Source: Erinaceus europaeus
Lineage: Eukaryota > Chordata > Mammalia > Eulipotyphla > Erinaceidae
Direction of reading: 5' to 3'
DNA length: 64,000 bases
Assembly (NCBI RefSeq): GCF_950295315.1
Contig: NC_080172.1
Coordinates: 79,875,118-79,939,117, forward strand
A program made the position numbers and the translations under genes. Of the stretch, positions 1 through 13,524 are shown piece by piece (the stretch's first letter is position 1; the number at the start of each line of letters is the position of its first letter). A model generated the notes under the pieces. That model saw only the letters and a program-made list of their open reading frames with translations, had not been told where the DNA came from and ran no database searches.

Positions 1-639
1 TTATGTATATTTACCACAGTCTCTATCACCAAGGAGACTAATCCCCATACCAGTACAGTCAAGAACCCCACAGCATTGTTTCTGCAAGACCAAGTTCATG
101 TTGTCACAGCAACAGAGTTCACAGGGCTAAGATACTGAACAGGACTTGGAGATTAAAACTCTTTCTGTTTTAAATGTTAAGTGTTCGTTGATGAGAGAGT
201 ATGCGAAGGGGTGATATCTCCAACTGTCTTGTCTGCTAAAGCTATAAATACAATGTTTTAATGGTTTTCTTAGCATACTTGTGAAAGCAAGAATTTTGAA
301 GGAGGTATATATCAAAATTTTAGAAAGAGTAGAAGCTAATACAGACTATGAAAAGATACTGTAATCAGAGCGCTTACTTCCCTTAAGAGGTCTTGGTGTT
401 AACCTTCCTCTATAAGTTCTGATTGTGACATTGATGAATTCTGAGGCAAACACACTCCACAAAAGAAGAAAAACTCATGTTAAGCCCTATCTCAGCATTC
501 TCTCATCTTGTGCTATCATTCACTTGAGTCTTCACACACAGCCTACTCCATCTGTTTCAATTAAGCATTTTGATCATCAATGAGTTATAAAAATTGGGGA
601 TTATAAAATACACAATACACTTGCTTGCAAAATAACTTG

Positions 640-805
640 TGATTTTTTTATTTGTTTCATATCTTAATAGTAGATTTAAAATTAAATTACAAAATTATGA
701 GATAACAGGGGTATAATTCCACACTGCTTCCACCACCAGTTCTGTGTCCCCATTCCCTCCACAGGAAACTGCAGAAGTTCTCCCAACATCACATTTATGG
801 CTTGA
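640..805 (-). mobile_element. Old LR/L1 3'-tail fragment
   Basis: The plus strand reads 'gataacaggggtataattcc' followed by 'ccaccaccagttctgtgtcc'. This is the reverse complement of the LR-family tail seen better preserved at 18598-18830 and 48062-48200. It is diverged and truncated. I infer the orientation only from that match. Confidence 0.6.
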
Positions 806-867
806 CTATTATTTTTATAACTATCTATCTGTAATAACTTCAACTTTCTTACTCTTTTTATTTTAAA

Positions 868-1133
868 TTGCCAGCAGGGTTATCATTGGGGCTCAGTGAT
901 GCCACTACTAATCCATTGCTCCTGATGGCCTTTTTTTTTTTTTTTTTTTTTTAAGCGGGACAGAGAGAAATTGAGAGGGGATCAGAGATAGTGTGGGTGA
1001 GTGAAAAACAATGCAGACCTGTTTCATCACTTGTGAAGAGTCCCCCTTGTGGGTGGGGAGCAGGGGCTCGAACCCACGTCTTCACAGGCTAATATGAGCG
1101 CTTAACTGGGTGTGTCACCATTTGAGCTCATAA
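868..1133 (-). mobile_element. tRNA-derived SINE, antisense, degenerate
   Basis: Read on the minus strand it has a tRNA-like head (ttaagcgctcat), a B-box-like 'gggttcgagcccc' and the 'cctctcaatttctctctgtc' body. The tail region 'caggagcaatggatt' is interrupted by a long A/T run (plus-strand T run near 931-952). The 5' end stops about 60 bp from exon 18. Confidence 0.8.
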
Positions 1134-1192
1134 CTTCTGATTTTTTAAACTACCTCCAAGAATGTAAAATGCAAAGAGAGATCAGCACTTAC

Positions 1193-1312
1193 CAGACACT
1201 CCTCCATATGTGGTCCGCTTCCCAATGCCCACTGCTGGCCAGGGTGTGCCATCGGCTTTTAATTCCATCAAACCGGAGACAGTGTTGGTGGCTGTTACAC
1301 CATCTGCACCAC
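1193..1312 (-). CDS. DPYD: DPYD exon 18 (codons 727-767)
   Basis: This exon encodes part of the FMN-binding pyrimidine-reducing domain of dihydropyrimidine dehydrogenase, the cytosolic NADPH-dependent enzyme that reduces uracil and thymine (and 5-fluorouracil) in the first step of pyrimidine catabolism. Read on the minus strand from 1312, after acceptor AG (1314-1313), it continues the codon split by exon 17. It encodes [14 protein letters not shown], then [20 protein letters not shown], ending in G767, with a donor GT at 1192-1191. It is exactly 120 bp with phase 1 at both ends, so skipping would keep the frame. Asn736 and Thr737, the pyrimidine contacts, are present in the ATNT motif, and Gly767, near FMN, is split by the donor. 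As I recall the human protein, residue 743 is Gly; here it is Glu. Identity is near certain; the residue roles come from knowledge of the pig and human enzyme. Confidence 0.97.
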
Positions 1313-4985
<3,673 letters not shown>

Positions 4986-4989
4986 TAAT

Positions 4990-5160
4990 TGTCACACGGA
5001 TATTTCACTGTGCCTAGTGGACTTCATCAGAAAGAGACAGACTGAAACAGGGAGCCTATAGCACTGATGCTTCTTTCAGTGTGGTGAGAGTGGTCTTGAA
5101 CCTGAATCAAGAGCATGGCAAAGAAGGCACTTTCTTAAGTGACTTATCTTGCTGACTCAG
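4990..5160 (-). mobile_element. Old SINE (type D), antisense
   Basis: The plus strand has 'agaaagagacagactgaaac', then 'gcttctttcagtgtggtgag' and 'tcttgaacctgaatcaagag'. This layout (A/G-rich tail, 'gaagc' block, B-box-like 'ggttcaag' in reverse) is shared with 42000-42160 and 52800-52965. It is degenerate and the ends are approximate. Confidence 0.5.
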
Positions 5161-5299
5161 AACTTTGTAAAAATTAATGTTTTAGATAACTTCCAATTTC
5201 TTTAAAACCTTAAGATAATAAGTACACAAAGATACTATAGGCTTTCAAATTGAGATACAGATACTTTTACACTATCCACATCAACAAAAAGTAAATAAA

Positions 5300-6115
5300 A
5301 CTTTGGATTGTTTTTCTGTTTTTAGGTACAAAGCATTGAAGACATTCAAAAATTTATGTTGTTACAAATTATGCTGCTATGAATATAGATATACCTGGGA
5401 GCAAACCAGTTGTCCAACAACAGATAAGTGGCTAAGTTGTGGTGTATATGCACAATGGAATACTGCTCAGCTATTAAAAATGGTGGTTTCACTTTTTTCA
5501 CTTGGATGGAGCTTGAGGGAATTACATGAAGTGAGATAATGCAGAAAGAGAAGGATGAATATGGGATGATCTCATTCATAGACAGAGGCTAAGAAATAAG
5601 AAAAGAAGGGAAAACACAGAACAGAACTTGGACTGGGTTTGGTGTATTGCACCAAAGTAGAAGACTTTGGGGTGGGGAGGAGGGTTCATGTCCTGGAACA
5701 TCATGGCAGAGGAGGACCCAGAGATGGTTGAGTTACTATGTGGAAAACTGAGAAATGTTACACATGTACAAATTAATGTATTTTGCTATTGGCTGTGAAC
5801 CACTAATGTCCCCCCAATAAGAAAAAAAGGGATTATATATCTAGATATTAGACCAGAAACTCTAAAATTTATAGGAGAAAATATTGGTGAAACTTTGCAG
5901 GACCTTTATATCAAGGATGTATTTGGGGACTCAACCCCCTGGGATGGGAAATGAAAACAAGAGTAGCTAAATGAATTTTTGTGGCTAACTTTGGGAGGTG
6001 GGAGGGTAGGGATTCAGTACTTTGACGGTAGGTGTGGTGTGGAACTATACACTGTAATCTTACATTCTGGTAACAAGCTATTAATAAAAAATAAAAATTA
6101 AAAAACAAAAAGATT
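5300..6115 (+). mobile_element. L1 3'-end fragments, composite
   Basis: 5440-5560 translates to the L1 ORF2 C-terminal hallmark (YAQWNTAQLLK, a decayed YTMEYYSAIKK) and runs into a 3' UTR ending in A-rich sequence at about 5830. It is followed directly by another ORF2 piece (5835-5930, 'RPETLKFIGENIGETLQDLY') and a different tail ('gtgtggtgtggaactataca', A-rich end at 6115). Either two insertions or one rearranged copy would give this. Confidence 0.75.
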
Positions 6116-6119
6116 TAAA

Positions 6120-6265
6120 AAAAAAGAAAATTAGAGTAGAGTTGATGGGAGAGAACAGACCTCTGCTCTGGATGTGTGGTGCTGGAGACTGACCCTGGAG
6201 ATCAGAAATACAGCACTCAAACTTGGCCTTCTGTTTACTAAACCAGCTCCCCAGTGGGGCAGGAT
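6120..6265 (-). mobile_element. Possible old SINE, antisense
   Basis: 'agagaacagacctctgctct' and 'gtgctggagactgaccctgg' resemble, poorly, the antisense layout of the type C SINEs (gagcactgctcag, gtgcaggggattgaacctgg). Weak match. Confidence 0.35.
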
Positions 6266-6269
6266 AATA

Positions 6270-7045
6270 ATTTTTAATTACAGAAACTAGAATATCTTCA
6301 GTAACACATCAAGGAAGTTCTATAAAGAATACATCATCCTGGTTTAAGGCCCTTAAATTGGCCTCTTCATTGTAGAACAGTCCTTTCTACCAATTACCTA
6401 GGACATCAAATCTTTTTGGTTTCATGTCCTATACAAAGGAATAACCACTAGAAAATGAGACTGTAAGAATTTCTTGATAAGCTAAATTACAAGTGAAATT
6501 TTTGACTTTAAGAAACATTTCTCTTCAATTTACTTGGTAATTTTCTCTCAGTACAATTCTATTCAAAATGGTTTTCTTAGAAGGTGGCATTTCAATGAGT
6601 CCACCGAAAAATTTTACCTGTTATAAAATGTTTTCCACTAAGGAACTCCTAAGTCTTAATATACATGACATGCCAGAGGTAGCCAGCATTTTTATTATGT
6701 CCACTTTTCTGATAGAGAGAACTGTGGCCCAAAAGATCAATCTGAGTGCCTACTTCAAGTTCTTAATTTTCTTTCCCATTATCATGTCCTAAACCATCAT
6801 CTTCTTTAGCAAAATTGCTCCCTAAAGTGAAATCCAGTCATCAATTGTAAATGAGAACTATAAAAAGCTTCTACTTCATTTACACCTGTAAGATTAGATG
6901 TAGCTTCAGGGTAATAGGCAAAAGTGATGCATTTATCTTTTTAATGTCAATAAGTAGGACAGAAAGAGTTAACTATTTCAGGCAATTATCAGCTCCAATA
7001 CAATTATCAGTAAATATGAAGTTTGTGCATTGAAATGGAAGTGTT
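6270..7045. other. Intronic sequence, nothing recognised
   Basis: No repeat, splice-site pair or coding bias is visible. The short open frames in this stretch are chance. Confidence 0.5.
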
Positions 7046-7049
7046 CACT

Positions 7050-7460
7050 TATATACTTATATATCCAAAAGACATGAGCACACAGCAACACAAAACTCTG
7101 CAACTGATTGAAGAAAGCAATTTTTATCAAAATAGTACACAAATTAGAAGCAAATGAAACATTAATTAATATGTGAATGAATAAGAAAATTAAGACATAT
7201 TCATACAACGCACCACTATTCTTCAATAAAATGAAACAAACTCCTGGATCATGCCACAACTTGTAATAATCAAGGAAGCATATTCAAGAAGCACACAAAA
7301 ACGTACATAATGTAGGTTATATCTACATGAAATTCCACAAATGAAAAGCCTTGGTAGAAAGAAAAGTATTGGTCATTGGGACTTGGGTTTCTGATTTGAG
7401 GAAGGGCTTATGTGGGAAAAGGTAAACAAAAATTTTTTAGGGCAATGTAAATATTTTATA
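7050..7460 (+). mobile_element. Ancient L1 (L1M-like) 3' region
   Basis: 'ttcaataaaatgaaacaaac', 'atcatgccacaacttg', 'aagaagcacacaaaa' and 'tatctacatgaaattccac' follow in order the decayed ORF2-end/3'-UTR pattern of old mammalian L1 copies (spans equivalent to 'caataaaaagga', 'acaacatggatga', 'catgaaattctag'). It is strongly diverged, so it predates the hedgehog-specific elements. Confidence 0.55.
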
Positions 7461-7666
7461 TGATTTTGTGTCAATATTTCCACATCCAAATGTCCCATTC
7501 TACCTTAGTCTAAGGATAGTATGGACTACTAACTACCTTTACAAGACTTCCACAATATTTTTGTATTTTTTTATATTGCATTTATCAAAGTGTTTTGTAA
7601 TCATAGCCCATATTTTTCTTCTCTGCCAGTTTAGACTATTGTTTACTTAAAGAATGTGTCTTACTC

Positions 7667-7951
7667 AGGAGTCGGGCTGTAGCACAGCAGGTTAAGCGCA
7701 GGTGGCGCAAAGCACAAGGACCAGCATAAGGATCCCGGTTCGAGCCCTGGCTCCCCACCTGCAGGGGAATCGCTTCACAAGCGGTGAAGCAGGTCTGCAG
7801 GTGTCTATATTTGTCTCCCCCTCTCTGTCTTCCCCACCTCTCTCCATTTCTCTCTGTCCTATCCAACAACTACGACGACAATAATAACTACAACAATAAA
7901 ACAACAAGGGCAACAAAAGGGAATAAATAAATAAAATAAATTTAAAAAAAA
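7667..7951 (+). mobile_element. SINE type A, upstream member of a tandem pair
   Basis: Complete head 'ggagtcgggctgtagcacag', B box 'ggttcgagccc', body and A-rich tail ending 'tttaaaaaaaa'. It is preceded by target sequence 'aagaatgtgtcttactc' (7650-7666). No copy of that sequence follows this SINE; the second copy follows the next SINE instead. Confidence 0.95.
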
Positions 7952-8257
7952 GGGGGGGGGAGTCGGGCTGTAGCGCAGCGGGTTAAGCACAGGTGGCGCA
8001 AAGCACAAGGACCGGCATAAGGATCCTGGTTCGAACCCCGGCTCCCCACCTGCAGGGGAGTCACTTCACAGGCAGTGAAGCAGGTCTGCAGGTGTCTCTC
8101 TTTCTCTCCTCCTCTCTGTCTTCCCCTCCTCTCTCCATTTCTCTCTGTCCTATCCAACAACGACAACAACAATAATAACTACAACAATAAAACAACAAGG
8201 GCAACAAAAGGGAATAAATAAATAAAATAAATATTTAAAAAATAAAAAACAAAAAAC
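7952..8257 (+). mobile_element. SINE type A, downstream member of a tandem pair
   Basis: It starts with a run of nine G (7952-7960) joined to the poly(A) of the previous SINE, then 'agtcgggctgtagcgcagcg'. Its tail is close to its neighbour's ('caataataactacaacaat', 'gggcaacaaaaggg'). The second TSD copy 'aagaatgtgtcttactc' is at 8258-8274, so one TSD brackets both SINEs. Confidence 0.95.
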
Positions 8258-8469
8258 AAGAATGTGTCTTACTCTTTAGTACCAATTTCCCAACAGAGAA
8301 CCAGAGACATCAAAGACATAAATAGTAGAATTTTATTTATATGTACTTATTTTCCAGCGGCAGAACTTATGGTCCTTATTCATTCCTTTAAGTACAAGCC
8401 TGTGACAATGCCTTAATGTGGTTTCTTCTTCCTTCCAGAAAGGAAGTATTTTCCTTGTACACTTTATCA

Positions 8470-9365
8470 GATATTCTTAGATGGAGGTATAAAAACCTTC
8501 CCTGACAAGCAACAGTTGAAGAAATCAACTATCACCAAGCCAGCACTGCAAGAAGTTCTGAAAGGTCTCCTATAAACAACCACCTCACCATAAACATACT
8601 ATATATCCAAACCCCCTAAAAGTTTAGAATAATGGTATTAAAATACTTGAATTTAAAATATCAATAAATGTCAATGGTCTAATCCACCTATTAAAAGGCA
8701 CAGAGTAGAAAGATGAATCAGAAAACACAATGCAACTATATGTTCTCTGCAGGGATCCCACCTAACTCAACAAGACAAACACAGACTCAAAGTGAAAGGA
8801 TGGAAAACCATCATAAAAGCCAATGGACCACAAAAAAGGGGCAGGAAACAGCTATTCTCAAATCTGACATGATAGACCTTAAAATAAATATAATAAAAAA
8901 TAGAGATGGACATTACTCAATGTTCACAGGATTAGTCAATCAAGAGGACTTAACAATTACTAAGATCTATGCACCCAATGAAAGGCCATCTAAATACAGC
9001 AAACATCTATGGAAAGAACTACAGCAATATATTAACATCAACACAGTAACAGTAGGAGACTGCAACACCCCACTCTCTCAACTTGACAGATAATCTAGGC
9101 AGAAAATTAATTAAGAATCAAGGAGCTAAATGAAGAGATATATAAACTAGAAATATTGGACATTTTCAGTTATTCACCCCAAGAAAATGGAATACACATT
9201 CTATTCAAGCCCATATGGGTCATTCTCAAGGATATACCAGACGCTAGTCCATACAGTGTCAACAAACTCAAGAGCATTGAAATCATCCCAAGCATCTTCT
9301 AAGACCACAGTGGAATTAAATTAACACTTAACAACAAAGAAAAAAAATAGTAGAAGTCCCAAAAT
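8470..9365 (+). mobile_element. L1 ORF2 endonuclease segment (broken)
   Basis: The segment runs from just before ORF2 through the apurinic-endonuclease domain. A 126-codon open piece at 8713-9093 contains DGHYSMFTGLVNQEDLTITK and IYAPNERPSKY. The usual GDFNTPLS motif reads GDCNTPLS. Further fragments to 9350 match SPYGSFS-like and SDHSGIK-like positions in shifted frames. There are several stops, so it is dead. It is cut off at about 9365 by the LR copy. Confidence 0.88.
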
Positions 9366-9369
9366 GTGG

Positions 9370-10025
9370 AAATTCAAGAGTATACTGGTCCTTTTTGCTG
9401 CCATGACATCATCTCCCCAGACAATAACCTGGGCCTACCTGCATATCAGATGTCAGGCTCAGAAAAACAAACAAACAAACAAACAAAAAACAACAAGTAT
9501 AGTCATGGGCCCTTTGGAATATAACTAAAATAGGCTTACTAACTATCTACAAACTGGAGAGCCCCAACTCTTCATCTGTACTATTCCAGCCTTTAGGTTC
9601 ATGGTTAATCAACAATTTGTTTGGCTTTATATGTTAACTCTTCTTTCAGCCACCAGTTTCCAGATGCTACCATGATGCCAACTGGACTTCCCTGGGCAGA
9701 TGACCTCACCAGTGTGTCCTGGAGCCCAGCTTCCCCAGTGCCCCACCCCACCAGTGAATGAGAGAGACAGGCTGGGAGTATGGATCGACTTGCCAACGCC
9801 CAAGTTCAATGGGGAAGCAATTACAGAAGCCAGACCTTCCACCTTCTGTACCCCATAATGCCCCTTGGTCCATACTCCCAGAGGGATAAAGAATAGGAAA
9901 GCTATCAGGTGAGGGGATGGGATACAGCATTCTGGTAGTGGGAATTGTGTGGAGTTGTACCCCCCTATCCTATGATTTCTGTTAGTGTTTGCTTTTTATA
10001 AATAAAAATTTACATATATATGTAT
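9370..10025 (+). mobile_element. LR-family retroposon inside L1
   Basis: It starts 'tcctttttgctgccatgaca' and carries the family blocks 'gttccagatgctaccatga'-like, 'caacgcccaagttcaatggg', 'gaagcaattacagaagccag' and 'cagagggataaagaatagg', with tail 'gtgtggagttgtaccc' and 'tttttataaataaaaattt' at the 3' end. The flanking L1 does not resume where it stopped, so this is not a clean simple insertion. Confidence 0.85.
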
Positions 10026-10030
10026 ATATA

Positions 10031-11072
10031 TTAAACCAATGGGACTACATCACATTAAAAATCTTCTGTACAACAAAAGAAATCACCACCCAAACAGAGA
10101 CCTTCCACAGAATGGGAGAAGATCTTTACATGCCATACACCAGACAACAGACTAGTAATCAAAATATATGAAGAGCTCACCAAACTCAAGCAACAATAAA
10201 ACAAATGACCCCATCCAAAAATAGGGAGAGATATGAATAGAATATTCTCCATAGAAGAGATACCAAGGGCCAACAAACATATAAAATGCTCCAAGTTATT
10301 ATCAGAGAAATGCAAATAAAGACAACAATGAGATACTACTTGACTCCTGTGAGAATGTCATATACCAGAAAATGTAGCAGTAACAAATGGAGAAGTTGTG
10401 GAAACAAAGGATCCCTCCTACACTGTTGGTGGGACTGTAAATTGGTCCAATCCCTGTGGAAAATGGTTTGGAGAACTCTCAGAAGGCTAGAAGTGGGCCT
10501 ACCCTATGATCCAGCAATTCCTCTCCAGGGGATATATTCTAAGGAACCAAACACATCCATTGGAATATATTTGTGTACACCTATGTTCTTAGCAGCACAA
10601 TTTGAAATAGCCAAAACCTAGAAGCAACCCAGGTATCCAAGAACAGATGAGTGGCAGAGTGACATATACACAATACAGATGAGTGACATATACACAATGG
10701 AATACTACTCAGCTATTAAAAAGGGTGAATTCATCTTCTTTACAGCATGTTGGATGGAGCTTGAAGAAATCATGTTGAGTGAGATAAGTCACAAACAAAA
10801 GGATGAATATGGGATGATCTCACTTAAAAGAAGAAAAACAAGATCAGAAGGGAAAACATTAAGCAGAACTTGGACTAGAGTTGGTACATTTCACCAAGGT
10901 AAAAAACTCTGGGCTTGGAGGGAGGGTTCAGGTCCTGGAACATGATGGCAGAGGACGACTCAGTGGGGGTTGTATTGTTATGTGGAAATGTTACGCATAT
11001 AAAAACTATTATATTTTACTGTCGACTATAAACCATTAATCCCCCAGTAAAGAAATTAAAAAAAAAAAAGAA
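10031..11072 (+). mobile_element. L1 ORF2 C-terminus and 3' UTR
   Basis: The translated pieces read [20 protein letters not shown] and [20 protein letters not shown], then YTMEYYSAIKKGEFIFF at 10691 on, all L1 ORF2 C-terminal landmarks. A 3' UTR of about 250 bp follows, ending in poly(A) at 11072. A small direct duplication 'agtgacatatacacaat' lies at 10650-10700. Relative to the segment at 8470-9365, most of ORF2 including the RT core is missing. Confidence 0.9.
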
Positions 11073-11113
11073 TTGTCACACACTATTTAGACAATTTCCT
11101 ACTATGACATATT

Positions 11114-11381
11114 CTTTTTTTAAAAATTTTTATTACATTTATTTATTTTCCTTTTTGTTGCCCTTGTTGTTTTTATTGTTGCTGTTGCTATTGATGTTGT
11201 GATTGTTGGATAGGACAGAGAGAAATGGAGAGAGGAGGGCAAGACAGAGAGGAGGAAGCAACTCCCTGCCTGTGAAGCAACTCCCCTGCAGGTGGGGAGC
11301 CGGGGACTTGAACTGGGATCCTTACGCTGGTTGTTGTGCTTTGCGCCACGTATGCTTAACCACTGCGCTACCACCCGACTC
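11114..11381 (-). mobile_element. SINE type A, antisense, 16-bp TSD
   Basis: The TSD 'cctactatgacatatt' is at 11098-11113 and 11382-11397, perfect. Read on the minus strand: 'gagtcgggtggtagcgcagt', a B-box region, a shortened body and an A-rich tail. The middle has lost the 'ctgcaggtgtct' block. Confidence 0.94.
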
Positions 11382-11397
11382 CCTACTATGACATATT

Positions 11398-12500
11398 TTT
11401 TGAGTCAATGTTTTTATCCTCTCTATGGTTCTCTAGTTCTCTACCTCTCCATCAGCTCCCTTCTTTTCTCATGTATGACATTGCTAATAGTAGATTTCAC
11501 TTGTGAAAGCTATACAAATTTCAGTCCTTCCCTTTGACAGATTGTCATTCTGGAATCAGATCCAGATTTCCTACAGTTACCTTGAATTTACTGGTTAATC
11601 CCAACCAGAAATCCACTACTTCATCTGGTCATGGAAACAAATTTGGACAATGTACCTGTTCAATAAGCATCTTCTGTCCCCGTTTCTGCGTACACTGTTA
11701 ATGTTCTGAGAAGTACTGTTCACCACACTATTATGCAATTTTATTGTATAAGAAATTAAGTTTTTAGTCCAGGAAGTGCACAGAATACCAACATAATTAT
11801 GTTGTTGTTGACGATGATAACTGAAGTTGAGCTTACTGAAGTCAAAAAGAACGAAATTTCTGAGTTAAACTGATGAGAGATGTGCTAAACTGACCTAATC
11901 AAGGATCTAAAATACTTTTAATGGAAAACACACAGAAACTGGCAATCATGACAGATACTCAGATTTCCTTTCAGGAAAAGACCTGTTCAGTTACAAGATG
12001 GCAACTGAGCTGGTGAATTATCAATTTCTAACTGTTCACTCCCAAAGGACAGCCTCAATTCCTAAGCTGAGGTGAAGTTCTTCTTGGAGAAGCTGCACCA
12101 ATGATAACATAACTATGGTATAAGAGCCCACGCATTTCTGCCAACACGGGACTGTTCTAGGAGGCAATCTGCTTTAGACCTCTCCTTTGAGCTGACAAAG
12201 ATATCTCTCATATTTGAATTAGGATATGATGTATTTCCATTTGACTAACCTTACTTTCTCTCTTTTTCCATTTATAGACATTGTTCTTTAGTAAATATCT
12301 TATATTCCTTTCTCCATTAGTGCATTTGATTCCTGGAGGGTTCAACTGACATTATTTCCTACTTGGATTTGAAATTCCTCTTCTGATGGGATTAAGCTAT
12401 ATTCTAAGAAATTCAAAGAAGAAAATGAAACTAGTGGCCACAAGGTATTTCTCCTACAAAATACACAAAAGACAGATAAAATGAATCTAAAAAATTCTCT
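11398..12500. other. Intronic sequence, nothing recognised
   Basis: Unique-looking sequence of more ordinary base composition. No repeat family or exon recognised. Confidence 0.5.
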
Positions 12501-12502
12501 TG

Positions 12503-12712
12503 GGGCCAGGAGGTGGTGCACCTGGTTAAGTGCACACATTACAGTGAACAAGGTCCCAGGTTCAAGTCCCTGGTCTCCGCCTGTAGGAGGAAAGCTTCAC
12601 AAGTGGTGAAGTCGGGCTGTAGGTGTCTGTCTTCTTCTCCCTCTCTACCTCCCCTACTCCTCTCAATTTCTATCTATCCAATAATATATATATATATATA
12701 TATAGTTAAAAA
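12503..12712 (+). mobile_element. SINE type B with (TA)n tail
   Basis: Head 'ggccaggaggtggtgcacct', 'ggttaagtgcacacattaca', B box 'ggttcaagtccc' and 'gaaagcttcacaagtggtga' body, with a tail replaced by a (TA)n run at 12684-12705. An imperfect A/T-rich flanking repeat is visible but not scored. Confidence 0.88.
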
Positions 12713-12714
12713 AT

Positions 12715-13415
12715 AATTTTCTTAACTTTTATGGAAGGTCTTATAAGTGGTTTTCACTGTTTACCCAACAATAGCTGAGCTACTTCTTTCCAAGATTAAA
12801 ATTGCTAAAGGGATATGACATAGGATGAAAACTGTCTTCTTTGAGAAATAGTTCAGGAAACCCTTGAAGGGTTTCAATACCTACCTGGTGTTTGACTCAG
12901 AACCTGGAGAGTCGGTGAATAGGGGGAGAAGCGGTGGGGAGGGAAAGGGAATCTGTAATGAAGGTGCATAAGTCCTTGCATAATGAAGAGGATAACTGTG
13001 TCTGAATGTCATGTCTGTTCAAGAGTATGACTTGGGGGATCAGCATACATGCTAATCCTACACATTGCACTATGTGCTGCAATCAATTACTGAAAACCTG
13101 TCTAATGGTATCATAGAGATCACCTGAAAACTTCTTCCACGTGTATTGAGTTTCTAGGACCTTATGCTAATGTTCGTCTTTTGCTTGTATAATCTATTCT
13201 AATTGTCTAAAAAAGTGTAAAAAGTGCACTTGATTCCCTGTCCCCTTTCTGGAATCAATGCTTCTGAGTCAAGACCCTGGCTTATGTGCACAAAAACTGT
13301 GGTTTCCCAGATTACACATACACTTGACCCATACCTTGGTAGTGACTTGCCAGCAATCAGTCCTTCCTACTTCACAGTGATTTAATTTGCCTTTCCATAT
13401 ACTTCCATCTCTAAT
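12715..13415. other. Intronic sequence, nothing recognised
   Basis: No recognisable element. Confidence 0.5.
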
Positions 13416-13419
13416 TCCC

Positions 13420-13520
13420 TTTCTTTTTAATTTTTATTAGTGAAGTTAATAATTTAAAAGATTTTAAGATAACAGGGGTACAATTCCTTATAATTCCCAC
13501 CTCTTTGTCTCTTTCTTAGC
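13420..13520 (-). mobile_element. Old LR/L1 tail fragment
   Basis: 'tttttaatttttattagtg' followed by 'agataacaggggtacaattc' and 'ttcccacctct' is the reverse complement of the LR-type tail, as at 640-805. Short and diverged. Confidence 0.55.
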
Positions 13521-13524
13521 ATGT

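Larger units (their letters stand above)
1..1192 (-). other. DPYD: DPYD intron 18 (5' part)
   Basis: This is the sequence downstream, in gene direction, of the exon 18 donor. It starts with a strong 5' splice site (gtaagtgc read on the minus strand). It holds an antisense LR/L1 tail (640-805) and an antisense SINE (868-1133). Positions 1-640 show no repeat or coding signal I can identify. The next exon (human exon 19) is not in the window. Confidence 0.85.

Noticed and set aside
7636..8175. Pairs of open frames on both strands over the SINE pair
   Set aside because: Pyrimidine-rich SINE body translated in several frames; both SINEs give the same artefact peptides.
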